Notes under the pieces: generated by a model
Database searches by the model: none
The model's input: the letters and a program-made list of their open reading frames with translations, nothing else
What the model was told of the DNA's origin: nothing
DNA from: Acanthamoeba sp. SK_2022b
Lineage: Eukaryota > Discosea > Longamoebia > Acanthamoebidae
Length of the DNA stretch: 64,000 nt
NCBI GenBank assembly: GCA_027943245.1
Contig: JANDJZ010000050.1
Span: 123,555 to 187,554 of the forward strand
Direction of reading: 5' to 3'
Part shown: piece after piece, positions 24,555 to 34,519 of the stretch
How positions within the stretch are numbered: position 1 is the stretch's first letter
Layout: every line of letters begins with the position of its first letter
Program-made: the position numbers and the translations under genes

Positions 24555-24600
24555 ATGAATAATTAATTTGAAATAATTATTAAACATAATAATTATTCAT
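24555..24600. repeat. AT-rich inverted repeat
   Basis: Arms ATGAATAATTA (24555-24565) and TAATTATTCAT (24590-24600) are perfect complements around an A/T-rich loop of 24 nt. It resembles the intronic hairpin at 911-970 in size, arm length and composition, but not in sequence. It sits just before the first recognisable exon of the permease. Confidence 0.65.
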
Positions 24601-24630
24601 TAATTCTATTATCCGTGGTGCACGCACCAG

Positions 24631-25724
24631 CCCGTGGTACACGCTGCCCAAGGGCGGAGTGGTGGCGTCAACCTTCCAGATGCTCACATCGACCATCGGT
24701 ACCCCGGCCCACCCTTGGCCAACAGCCGTTGCAATGTGCAGTCCCATGACTACGTAGGCGCTCTTTCTTACCGACCAACATGGACGACGTGTGTACGCGC
24801 GCGGTGCAGGCTCCTCGTCGCTGACGCTGCCATTCATCTTCATGCAATTCGGGCTGGCGTCGGGCGTGGCCTTCCTCCTGCTGGGCGCGGCGCTCACCTT
24901 CTACTCCTACCACCTCCTCGTCTCCGCGCTCGAGGCCACCCACACCACCTCCTACGAGGAGCTCGTCGGCAAAGTCCTGGGCAAGCGCATGGTGTGGGCC
25001 CAGCCTTCTCTCTTTCTCTCTCTCGCTATCGCTCCACATCAACGCTCACTCTCCCACGCGCGCGCACAACGCAACAGGAGAAGGTGGTGAACGTGAACAT
25101 CATTGTCGTGTCGTGGGGCAGCGCGATCGGCAAGCTGATCATCGTGGGCGACGTGCTGCCCAACTACCTGCGGCTGTTCCTGGGCGTGGACCTGGGCGAG
25201 CTGTCCCACTACTACTCCTCCTCCTCCTCCTCCTCCTGGTCACCGGGGCCCGCGGCGTCGGCCTTCCTGACCGAGCGGTGGTTCCTCATCCTGGCCTTCA
25301 CCCTGGTCGTCATCCTGCCGCTGGCGCTGGTCAAGAACCTGTCGTCGCTGCGCTACGTGTCGTCGCTGCGCTACGTGTCGTCGCTGGGCTTCGCCTCCAT
25401 CTTCTTCCTGCTGTTCATCATCCTCTTCCGCTCGTTCGAGCGCTTCGCGCTGGCCACCGAGTGGGACGTCGTGCGCGACCGCATCGCCTACGCCAACTTT
25501 GGGTCGCCCGCGCTCCTCCCGCTCCTCCCGATCATGTTCTACGTCTACTCGGCCCACATCTCCATCTTCCCGCTCTACCAGGAGCTCCAGCCCCAGGACG
25601 GCCGGCGCATGCAGCGCATCCTCTTCACCGACTGCCTCATCCTCTTCCTCTTCTACTCTGCTCTCGGTACGCCCTCTCCCGTGCGCCCTGCCTCCCGTGC
25701 GCGCAAGCTCTGACATCATCGTGT

Positions 25725-25785
<61 letters not shown>

Positions 25786-26436
25786 TGTGTGCGTGTGCGT
25801 TGATGGAAGGCGTGTGCGGCTACTTGTCGTTCCTGGATGCGACGCAGCAGAACATGCTGAACAACTACCCGCTGAGCGACATACTGCTCCAGGCCGCGTC
25901 GTTCATCTTCACCATCGCCCTCATCACGAGCGTGCCCTTCTTCACCACGCCCTGTCGCACAAGGTAGTGCTCTCCCCCTCCTCCCCCGCCCTCCCTGTTT
26001 ATGTCCTCCGCAGCCGCCAAACGCTCACCGCCTCCTGCGCAGTGTGGACTACATGCTCTTTGGCCCGAGCGAAGGCCCGCACGTCTTTCGTGACGTGCTG
26101 GAGACGCTGGCCATCATCTTCCTCCTCGTCTTCGTGGCCATCGCCGTCCCCAACATCACCACGGTATCTGTCCCCCTGCCTTGACGACCACACTCGCGCG
26201 CGGGAGTGATTCGCATTCGCTCACACATGTGGACCGACGAGCAGGTGTTTGGTCTGCTGGGCGGAACGTGCGTGATGTTCTGCGGCCACATCGTGCCGGC
26301 GCTCACCCACCTCAAGGTGTCGGGCGCGAGCTGGAAGGACCCCCACACCTACCTCTCGTCGCTCCTCATCACCATCGGCCTCTCCATGGGCGTCATCGGC
26401 ACCGCGTCCAACCTCTACCTCAACTTCCTCCGATGA
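24631..26436 (+). CDS. AAAP-family amino acid permease (SLC38-like), start not found
   Basis: First sure exon 24631-24698 (PWYTLPKGGVVASTFQMLTS) splices to 24810, giving TSTIGSSLTLPFIFMQFG, the TM1 motif of amino acid/auxin permeases. Then come membrane segments such as GVAFLLLGAALTFYSYHLLV, IIVVSWGSAIGKLIIVGDVL, WFLILAFTLVVILPLALVKN, FASIFFLLFIILF, LPLLPIMFYVYSAHISIFPL, CLILFLFYSALGVCGYLSFL, IFTIALITSVPFF, TLAIIFLLVFVAIAVPNITT and SLLITIGLSMGVIGTASNLY. The stop is at 26436. About ten segments fit H+- or Na+-coupled amino acid transport at plasma or lysosomal membranes. No in-phase ATG exon is found; a candidate frame from 24427 (MAASPRGGDEETAYAS) does not splice in phase. One intron holds a long TG repeat. 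Confidence 0.75.
25341..25386 (+). repeat. 18-bp tandem duplication inside the permease
   Basis: The unit GTCGTCGCTGCGCTACGT is present twice in full (25341-25376) and a third time in part. It keeps the frame and duplicates the hexapeptide SSLRYV at the start of a membrane segment. Members of this family normally have one such copy. Confidence 0.8.
25726..25784 (+). repeat. (TG)n microsatellite in a permease intron
   Basis: An almost perfect TG dinucleotide run of about 59 nt lies in the intron between 25666 and 25810 (SALG spliced to VCGYL). Confidence 0.95.
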
Positions 26437-26553
26437 CCCGAGGGCTAACTGCCAAAGTTTTCGGTTGGGTAAAGAACAAGAGTTGCATTTGAATGTTGTT
26501 TGTTGTTAAGGGCCGACAAGTCACTCGCCTCCTCGCGATGGCCTTGGTCGCGG

Positions 26554-27428
26554 TCACCCTATCGTTGACATCCGCCTGCGGCTCTTTACCGATGACGACG
26601 CTGCTTTCGTGGGCTGGGCCGACTGGTCGCGCTCGAGCGCGCGTTGGGGCGTGTGGTAGCGAACGCTTGCTGGGCTGGGAGAGCTGGGGGCCGGCCACCT
26701 TCACCTGCAGAGAGACAGAAGAAAGAGAGAAACGGAGGGGATAGACACACAGAGGATGGCCGAGCCCCAAGCCATCCCCATCTCCGGTAGGACGGAGAAC
26801 AGAGGCCTGAACTCTCTCAAGTCCTCGCATGCGCCTGCAGGGGCACCACCTATGTGGCCAGGCAAGTCCTCAGGGAGACCCATGGGGCTGAGGACCGCAC
26901 ACGATGCCGTGGTTCGCACACTGAGGTTGGACATGCTCAGAGCAGGTAGTTCTGTGTGCGTGAGAAGACAGAATGGAGAAGAGAGAGCACAACCATATCG
27001 CCTCAGAGGGTAACCGCCCACCTCGGTTTAACCATGAGTCACACACAACCAAACACACTAACACACGTAGGCTCAAGGTGGCCCTCTGTCCCACAGAAGA
27101 AAGCTTGCGGTCACTCTGAAAATGAGAAAGGGGGGGGGGGAGAGCAGCCATGTACCTTGCAGGCCCCCCACAGCTGTTCTCCTTAAGGCCCAGCGGTCGC
27201 ACTTGAGTTGGAGGGCATCTGTAATAGCGAGAGGTGGTCAATACTTGAAAAGATGAAAGATGTAAGATGAGGTTACCTTTTACTCTTGAAGGGTGGCGCC
27301 AACCTTTTGCGTTATGATGCTAAGGTTTCGTGGGCAAGGGCTCAGTCTGGCCCAGGTACAAGCTCAGTCCACCAGGTCCACGGTCGCCTCACTTGCAGCT
27401 CAGATGGTGGTAGCGGGACTCGAGGCAT
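26554..27428 (-). CDS. Uncertain spliced gene, function unknown
   Basis: Possible exons in phase: ATG 27428 MPRVPLPPSELQ, HHNAKGWRHPSRVK, DALQLKCDRWALRRTAVGGL (with cryptic Cys/Arg), then less sure pieces TTCSEHVQPQCANHG and a Ser/Arg/Lys-rich end RALERDQSAQPTKAASSSVK...MSTIG to a stop at 26554. The introns have GT-AG ends and one has an 11-nt C run on this strand (27130-27140), which supports a minus-strand transcript. No domain is recognised, and alternative frames remain possible. Confidence 0.25.
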
Positions 27429-27834
27429 AGCTTATGTAGAACGGTGAGGGAGGTTAGAGGTTCCGCAGGTAGTTTGGTTGTTGGTTGTAGCTGGTGGGTA
27501 GAAAAGTGAAGAACTGAGGTCGAAACGGGCGTTTATATACCTGCTCAGGGGGGGGGTTCCCTTGCGTTGGCACCGTTCCATTGGAGCATTACATTGCAAC
27601 CTCACCCAAGAGAGCTCGAGTTTTCCCACGTCTCCACCAGTCCAAGCCATACTGATCGCTGCACGTGAGCACTCCTGGCCAATGGATCGAAAAAAGGCGT
27701 GGCTGTTTCCTTTTCTCAATCTGCGTCGTTCTGGCGCTTTCCTTCTTTGTCCTTGCCGTGTTTCCCTCTAATTTCTGTTTTGCTTTCGGCCTTTTCTGTG
27801 CCCAAACTTTTTGGATATTTATTTGTTTATTTAT
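27429..27834. other. Intergenic between two minus-strand genes
   Basis: No gene is seen. A G-run lies at 27548-27556. The part near 27820-27850 is ATTT-rich (TTTATTTATTTATT), which on the minus strand is just downstream of the WDR26-like stop. Confidence 0.4.
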
Positions 27835-28858
27835 TTATTTATTCAATTTATTTACATTCACGCACAAGGTAGGCCAGCCAAGCAACGGCCCAAGGCCGCT
27901 CAGTCGTGAAGGCTTGCTGCCCTCCTCGTCCTGCGCGATGTTCATGGCAGCCACCCCGTCGCTGTCGCAGTCATCGTCTTCCTCATCGCCATCATCATCC
28001 TCGTCATCATCGGCCTTCTCCTTCTCCTTGACCTGCTGCAGCTGGCCGTGACGATCGTGGGCGTGCACCCCGTTGCCTCCTCCACCGACGGCCTTGCCGT
28101 TCTCGGTCGCGACGCCCCCGTGCTCGCCCTCGTGCGCGCCCCGCGCCTTCCTCTTCGTGCCGTGCCTCTTCGGGGCGTGCTCCGACTCCCAGATGCGGAT
28201 CGTGTGGTCGTCCGAGGCCGCGGCGAGCTGGTGCGGGTTCTTGGGGTTCCACGCCACCGAGTTGACCGTGCCCGTGTGGCCGGCGAGCGAGTCCAACAGC
28301 GTGCCGTGCTCCCGGTTCCATATGTACACGTTGTTGTCCTCGCTGCCCGACAGAACGAAGCCCTGGCCCACGCCCCCAAAGCACGACCGAATGACGAAGC
28401 GGCTCTGCTTGTGCCCACTGCGCGCATCCCTCCCCGGAAACCGTTGCGTTGGCTGCAGGCAAATTGCAGCGCAGTGGGCGCGACACGTACGTGTACTTCT
28501 GGGCCAGCGTACGCGTGTCGAGGTCCCAGAGGTGGATCTCCTGCGAGGCGAGGTTCACGAGCAGGTATCGACTGTCGTCGGATATCGACAGCGACGTGAT
28601 CGCCTCCGTCTCGTCGAGGCTACGCACACGTTCATCATCGCGTGAGTAACACGCACACGCACACATAGCGAGCGGGTGGGCGGGGGAGGGAGAGGAGGAG
28701 CTGGTACCTCTCCTTCTCCCCCTTTTGGATGTCGTAGAGTCGAATCCTCTTCTCCTGGGTGACCACGATAAGCCACTGGCCGTTGGGAGAGACGACCAGG
28801 TCGTTGATTTGCGAGCGCGCTAAGTCCCACGCGTGCACGTCCTTTCCCTCCAGATCCT

Positions 28859-28859
<1 letters not shown>

Positions 28860-28916
<57 letters not shown>

Positions 28917-28918
28917 GT

Positions 28919-28950
<32 letters not shown>
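28860..28950 (+). repeat. (TG)n microsatellite in a WDR26-like intron
   Basis: Two TG runs interrupted by TTGTGG, about 90 nt in total, lie inside an intron of the WDR26-like gene. Confidence 0.95.
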
Positions 28951-28951
<1 letters not shown>

Positions 28952-29239
28952 CAACGCGAGAGAAACACGAGTGATCAGAACGCAGCAACGCAACACTACC
29001 GTCGAGACGACGAACACGACGAGCCCGCGGAGAGGGGAGAGGAGCAGAAGGAGACACGTGCCCACATGTAGATCTTCTTGTCCAAGCCGCCCGACACGAA
29101 ATGCTTGCCGTCCGGCATCCACGCCAGCGTTGTCACGGCGTTCGTGTGCCTCAGGCAATCCGTAACTTGCTCGCCTGTACCGACGTCGCGCTTGCGTCAG
29201 CAGCAAGCAACCGCGCGCAGCAAATGGGGACAGCAAAGG

Positions 29240-29299
29240 ACACACACACGCACGCACGCACACACGCACACACGCACACACTCACACACTCACACACAA
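29240..29299 (+). repeat. (CA)n/(CACG)n microsatellite
   Basis: About 60 nt of CACACA with CGCA variants, between the CTLH-like exon and the WD40 exons of the WDR26-like gene, at the place where family sequence is missing. Confidence 0.9.
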
Positions 29300-29759
29300 C
29301 ACGTGTGCGCAAGTTGCTGATGTGGGCGCGTTGGTGTACCGGTACGTCGTCCTCATCAACGTGCAGTTCGGGAAGGAGGTCCTCCACGGCCTTCCACTCG
29401 CCACGGAGGACGCCCTCAGAAAGTGGTCACGGCCTCGGACTGCAACGACGTGCGCGACTCCTTGGCTACCATACCGCGCTTTGGCTGCCCCCCCCCAACC
29501 ACCAAACCATCCGCCGCGGCGATGCAAGTCAGCCGTTTGCTGAAGATCTTGGTTTGCCGGCAATCCGTCGACGAAGTAGAAAGATGCTTCATCTTTTGTG
29601 GGGAGAAAAAGATATACGTACTTGAGGCCCAAGTCGCAGAGTGCCTGGATAAGAAGGCGAACGTAGTCATCCCGCTTGACAAGCAGCAGGATGATAGTCT
29701 GTCGAAGAAAGTACGTGCCTATGTTGGCCCAGCCGTCCACGTGTAGTCCACTGCCTGTT

Positions 29760-30965
29760 TGCTTCAATGATGGTATAGCAAGCAGCAGCAGCATTTGAGT
29801 AGACAGCTGTCATGTTTCTTCAAGGTGCCACTGACTGTTGTATGTTTGTGATTTGCACCATTCACCAGTAACCAGCCACCATGATGGAGCTGCTGTGAAA
29901 TTCATGAAATCTTACTGCTCATCACTGAGTAAGGGATGGGGGCTGGATGACTGACCTTGTTGACTGCTTCTCACTACAACATCTTTATTGAAACCACCAT
30001 TACTGCTGTGACCTTCAAATGTCTAAAAAACAGCTTGCACTTCATGGCACCATCTACTGCCAACTCAATACCCATAATGCCCTAGCAGTCCCATAAGTGA
30101 TACTTAAATCTTGAAATCAAAATCAATTCCACAACAACAACACCACAACATCGGCACCACAACAGTACACCACCACAATACCACCATCACAACACCACAA
30201 CAGCACCACACCACCACCACAAAATCACCACCACATTCGCACAACAGCATAAAATCACCAAATCATCAGCATAACATCACCACAGCATCACACCACAACA
30301 TAACCACACTTCACAAATTCCCCACAACATAACCACACTTCCTCAACACCACAACATCTTCACCACACCAGCACAACAGCACCACAAAATCTCCATAACA
30401 CCCACCCAACATCACCAACCCACCCAACAGGCAGCCCTCTGGGCCTACCCCAATTTTGTGGTGGTGGTGTGGTGGTGTTGTGGTGTTGTGGTGACAAGGC
30501 CAACGTTGCTTCTACCTCTACCAGCAACTCTACATCCAATAAGAACAGATCTTCATGGTCCTGCACAGCCTCTCATTAGTCCAAGGTATCAGACTCCAAA
30601 CAACCTCCCCAAGCAGGCTATGGACATCAACTACACAACCATCATGGTGCCTGCATGTTGGCTTGGGTGGGTGTGCAGTTATAATGTAGACTGCCATGGC
30701 TAGTGCAGCTCAGTTCCACTCAGGTAATGAAGAGGGGTAATGAGGAGCCCAATGGGCTGTGTTGATTTTAGCACGGGTGAGAAGTTGTGGGCCCATAACC
30801 TTTATGAGACTGACCACTGTATGAGGGTGTGTCTGGTCAAGAGATAAAAGAGATGTTTTTGGGAAAGGGATGCTGAGTACATAAAGGGATGGTAACTCCA
30901 ACCACACAGGAGAAGTGTTGTTGCCCATGCCCAGTCCTACTGGCTAAAGATGCCATCTTGTAAAG
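29760..30965. repeat. AT-rich low-complexity block with CCACAA repeats
   Basis: GC content is well below that of the neighbours. 30110-30420 is a degenerate array of CCA/ACA units on the plus strand, and 30462-30494 is its near complement (GTGGTG and GTTGTGGTG), so the two could pair as a large hairpin. No protein family is recognised in any frame. The right edge at about 30965 abuts a truncated FMN reductase exon directly. It may be an inserted element. Confidence 0.5.
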
Positions 30966-30969
30966 TGTT

Positions 30970-31335
30970 AGACATATCTTGACGCCACCTACTCGTCCTT
31001 CCCCACCTTCGGCAAGCCTGTGGCCATCATGGGTGCCGGCGGTGGCATTGGCACCAGCCGAGCGCAGTACCACCTGCGACAGGTGGGCGTGTACCTCAAC
31101 TGGCACTTTGTCAACTGGTCACCTTTGGGGAGGGAAGCAGATCACCGACGCCGACACGGGCGACCTCGTCGACGAGCCCACACGCTACCAGGTCAAAGCA
31201 CTGCTCGAAGCCCTCGTCCAGTGGACCTTGCGCCTCAACGCGGGCAAGGAGCCTGCGGCCAAGTCCGTAGAGGCCAAGGAATGGAGCAAGGCCGAGCTGA
31301 AGGCCGCGCTGAAGGACCACAAGCGAGTTCAGTGA
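30970..31335 (+). pseudogene. C-terminal half of a NAD(P)H-dependent FMN reductase
   Basis: The frame reads DATYSSFPTFGKPVAIMGAG, then GGIGTSRAQYHLRQVGVYLN with WHFVN, the conserved 'GGGxGxxRxQYHLRQxGVxLxxHFVN' block of NADPH-dependent FMN reductases. It then needs a frame change at about 31115-31135, losing the expected KPExxxNAF piece, to reach GKQITDADTGDLVDEPTRYQ and VKALLEALVQWTLRL. The stop is at 31335. An in-frame stop lies a few codons before DATY, so the exon is cut at its left edge by the AT-rich block. The N-terminal partner is at 23596. The break inside the conserved core argues for a dead gene. Confidence 0.7.
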
Positions 31336-31613
31336 TGGAGAAGAGGGAAAGAGGCGTATCGTCCTCCTGCCTTGTACATAAAGAAGGTTTTCTATCTTGG
31401 GCTTGCTCGACATGTCGATGTGAACCAGGCGCGAACTCCGCAGAGCAACAGTCAGCCCACACCACATCTAACCAAGCGGGTAGTCCACAGTTGCAACAAC
31501 CACGCGCACCTTGTCCCGGACCTGTTTAGTAGTCGACGCTCGTTTGCTCAAGACGGCCAGGTACTTCTATTAACGCAAATGTCTAAGAAGTGCGGATAGA
31601 GCGCACTGGGCAC

Positions 31614-34249
31614 TCAATGATGCTGGACGAGCGAGGCGATGAAGTTGGTGACCACCGTGCGCGCATGGCTGAGAGACACAGGATCCTGGCTAGTGGGCTG
31701 CGTCATCGGCGCACAATGACCTGCGTTGAGCATGCGCCGATCATACGGTCAGATTCAGAACCACCACCACATCAACGACAGGCAACGAGTCGTGAAGACA
31801 AATCCACGCACCTGCGGCGTAGGTGACGGCGCGCACGCCATTGGGAGCGGGGCTGTCCTTGTTGATCGAGAGCGTGTGCCAGGGATCGGCGTCGCCGTTG
31901 GTGAAGAGGATGTTGCTGCCACGAAGGTCGTAGCCCCTGCACCACCGTTCGAGCGGTCAGTTGCGCGTCAAAGACGGCCAAATGCGGTGCGGAGCCTTAC
32001 CCGTAGTAAGAGTTGGTGCCATCGATGTCGGGTTGCATGCGGCTCACGTTAAAGACCTCCTCTGTTATAGCGCACAAGCCAGAGCCACACGAGGGCCACA
32101 CGTGAGGCGACGCGGGCACGGTTCCTCTTGGGAGGGGGGGGGAACACAGCCCGGGGCAACGTACGGCACCACTTGACCTGATGCCACAGGTCGAGGAGAG
32201 GGAAGACGCTGGTGCCGGGATAGGTGGGCATGAAGAAGCCGAACTCAGTGCACTGCTGGAAGAGCCACGACCTGGATCGAGAAGAGGGAGCGGAGCACGA
32301 CGATGGCGACGATGTGAGTCGCAGGGGGTAGGGCCAGCTGAAGAAATCGAAATCGGGGCGGAGTACCGGTCAGGGTTGGTGGGCTGGCGGAGTGGCTTGA
32401 GGTAGGAGGTCTCCTCGTTGAAGTCATTGCACTGCGTGCACGGAACGATTGGATCAGCGCTTAGCACTCCATCGGCCAAGGAGGGGAGGCACGTACAGCG
32501 TTGGGAGCCTTGGGGCCGTTTGCCTGGTTGACGACCTTGGCCCAATTGGCGAGCAGGTCGTCGGACTGCATCATCGTGTTGCACGTCTGTTCGAACCAAT
32601 GAAATGGTCAGCGTACTGCGCTGGCAGCCCGCCAATCTGATCGCGGTGATGAAGATGCCCGTACGGTGGTGAGGGGCCACGCGGGAGGATTCTGGAACTG
32701 GTCGGAGCTGCCGATGGCTTCGGTGAGGGTGAGAAGGAAGTAGTAGTGCTCTTCGGGGCTCGCAGAGATCTCCTCGCAGGCATCAAACGTTTTCTGAACA
32801 GTAGTTTCGTTTGGGACGTTAGGTCGGCGAATTGGGGGGGGGGTTGCGCGGGTAGCGTGAGGTGAGGCGAGGCCTCTTACTGTGAGCTCCTTGCGGCCCT
32901 GGGCAGTGGACATCTTAGCCATGAGCAGGTTGGTAGCGCGCCTGACTTGATCGACGCACTGCGGAGCTAAAATAGAGTAATAAAAAAGAGCACAGCTTTA
33001 GGTGAGCCCAAGCTCCACGACTTGGGGGCGGACAGAGGCTCTTGTATACTTACGGGCGGCGGTGGAGAAGACGCCGTAGTACTGGGTGAAGTTGAGCGAG
33101 GCGTAAGTGGGGCCGCTGGGCGCCACGCTGCCGACCACAAGGTTGGGATACTTGGCCCTGTGTGCCACAACCACTCACTATTGAGCTCTTCGACCAAAAG
33201 CCAAGATGGGAGAGGGAGAGAGAGAGAGAGCAACGCGGTTTGCGCACCTGAACCAGGCCGAGAGGGCACCCGAGTACGAGCATCCCCACACGACCCAGGG
33301 ACCGGGCTGCACGCGACCACGTGAGTAGCGAATTCGTTGGCCCGTTCATTTCTGCACCGAGATTGTACAGCAGCTCCGGGCTGCGGGCGAGCGGGCATCA
33401 AATGCGTACGTACCTGGGCCAGAGTGGCGTTGTAAGAGACCAGGAAGTTGGCCGCATCAGCCAGCCTAGAGTGCAAGTGGTTGGTCAGAATGGCCGCTGC
33501 GGCGCCGGGGAGGGGGATAGGAGCGGAACGCACGCCTGTCGGGAAGACAGCAGGGCGAGGTTGGCGGTCGAGAAGTCCGAAGTCGGCATGCTCTCGCCGT
33601 AGAAGCGGTGCTCCAACGCGATGTAGAGAGCGCCTGTTGTGCGAACCGACGTGTCAGCTCACACGTGTAGGGTGGCCATCAACCAACGCGCCGGATGGCG
33701 GCAGACGGGGAAAAGAAGACAGCAACGCACCAAACTGCTTGGTGAGGGAGCGCGGCAGGACGGTCTGGAAGTCGAAGAACTCAACGGGAGCCTCGCCGCC
33801 CAAGAACACTGCGCCACCGAGAAGCGCTCGCTTTGAGTGAGTTTCTTTGGTCGCCCCCGCACGGCACGTGCAGACAAGAGAAGGCTTAAGAGCGCACAAA
33901 AGATAGGACCGCCCCGCACGTAGTTATCATCGGTGACGATGAACTTCTGATGAAACGTCTCGCGGTTCAACGGATCGAAGTGGTCCACTCGCTGCCCCCG
34001 AGCGCATTAATAAATCTATTCTGCTCGGTTGAGTCGATGGTGATGGTGGAGTACCTGGGGGAACCTGTAGATCTTCTTGGAGAGTTCCGGAGAGGAATCG
34101 CCGGAGGCAGCGTGGCGGTGAACCGTAGTGGTGCGGTGCACGATCGGATGGCGCTGCTGGGACCCCATATCCGACGAAAACGTAGCGTCAGCCACCAACA
34201 CCATCATGCAGGCCGCCACCAAGACGACGAACTGCGTCCTCCCTTCCAT
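31614..34249 (-). CDS. Peptidase S28 serine carboxypeptidase (Pro-X carboxypeptidase/PRSS16-like)
   Basis: ATG 34249 starts a signal peptide (FVVLVAACMMVLVADA), then a linker and family segments in order: TFHQKFIVTDDNYV, PIFVFLGGEAPVEFFDF-like pieces, ALYIALEHRFYGESMPTSDF, DAANFLVSYNATLAQ, GPWVVWGCSYSGALSAWFR, KYPNLVVGSVAPSGPTYASL, NFTQYYGVF, SSDQFQNPPAWPL, CTEFGFFMPTYPGTSVFPL, SNILFTNGDADPWHTLSINK and finally a HCAPMTQ segment before LSHARTVVTNFIASLVQHH, with the stop at 31614. The Ser-Asp-His triad is present (GCSYSG, NGDADPWH, GHC). S28 enzymes cut C-terminal or N-terminal peptides next to Pro in lysosomes. The nucleophile elbow has Cys where the family usually has Gly (GGSYSG). About twelve introns, several with 9-10 nt C runs. 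Confidence 0.88.
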
Positions 34250-34519
34250 CTTCAGCAGCAGAGCAAACTCTCTCCGTCGTGTCTTTGTTTTCGTTTTATT
34301 AACGAAAGCGGAAAAAGCGAAAGAAAATTAAGAGCGGACCGAGACGGGAGGGCAACCCTGATCTCGTGGATAAGCGGCGGTGCAAAACGGGTGGGCGCGC
34401 AAGGGACGGGCGACCTGCCGACGTCGGTGGTTGTGCGTCGTCGTTCCCCGCGCAAAACAGCCGTTCTGCTGGCCAGCACTGGCTCCATTTAGTGCGCGAA
34501 AGCGAAAGAAGCCGCGGGG

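Larger units (their letters stand above)
27835..29698 (-). pseudogene. WDR26/GID7-like gene, internally deleted and frameshifted
   Basis: The 5' end reads RDDYVRLLIQALCDLGLK, a LisH-type helix. Next come KESRTSLQSEAVTTF and, after a one-base frame change, EGVLRGEWKAVEDLLPEL, the CTLH start. Then the frame jumps to [116 protein letters not shown] and [23 protein letters not shown]26/Gid7 is a scaffold subunit of the GID/CTLH ubiquitin ligase. Compared with the family, most of the CTLH/CRA region and the first WD repeats (roughly 250 residues) are missing exactly where a CA repeat lies (29240-29299). The C-terminal half is intact and ends in an acidic tail. It may be a pseudogene or an assembly collapse. 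Confidence 0.65.

Noticed and set aside
26493..26744. Plus-strand frame with a lipoprotein-like start (LSLTSACGSL)
   Set aside because: A bacterial lipobox look-alike in a eukaryotic intergenic or antisense position; no conserved domain and no support from splicing signals.
28555..28968. His/Thr repeat protein on the minus strand
   Set aside because: It is a translation of a TG microsatellite inside an intron.
30110..30420. CCACAA array as a possible CRISPR array
   Set aside because: There are no regular direct repeats with unique spacers; it is low-complexity DNA in a eukaryotic genome.
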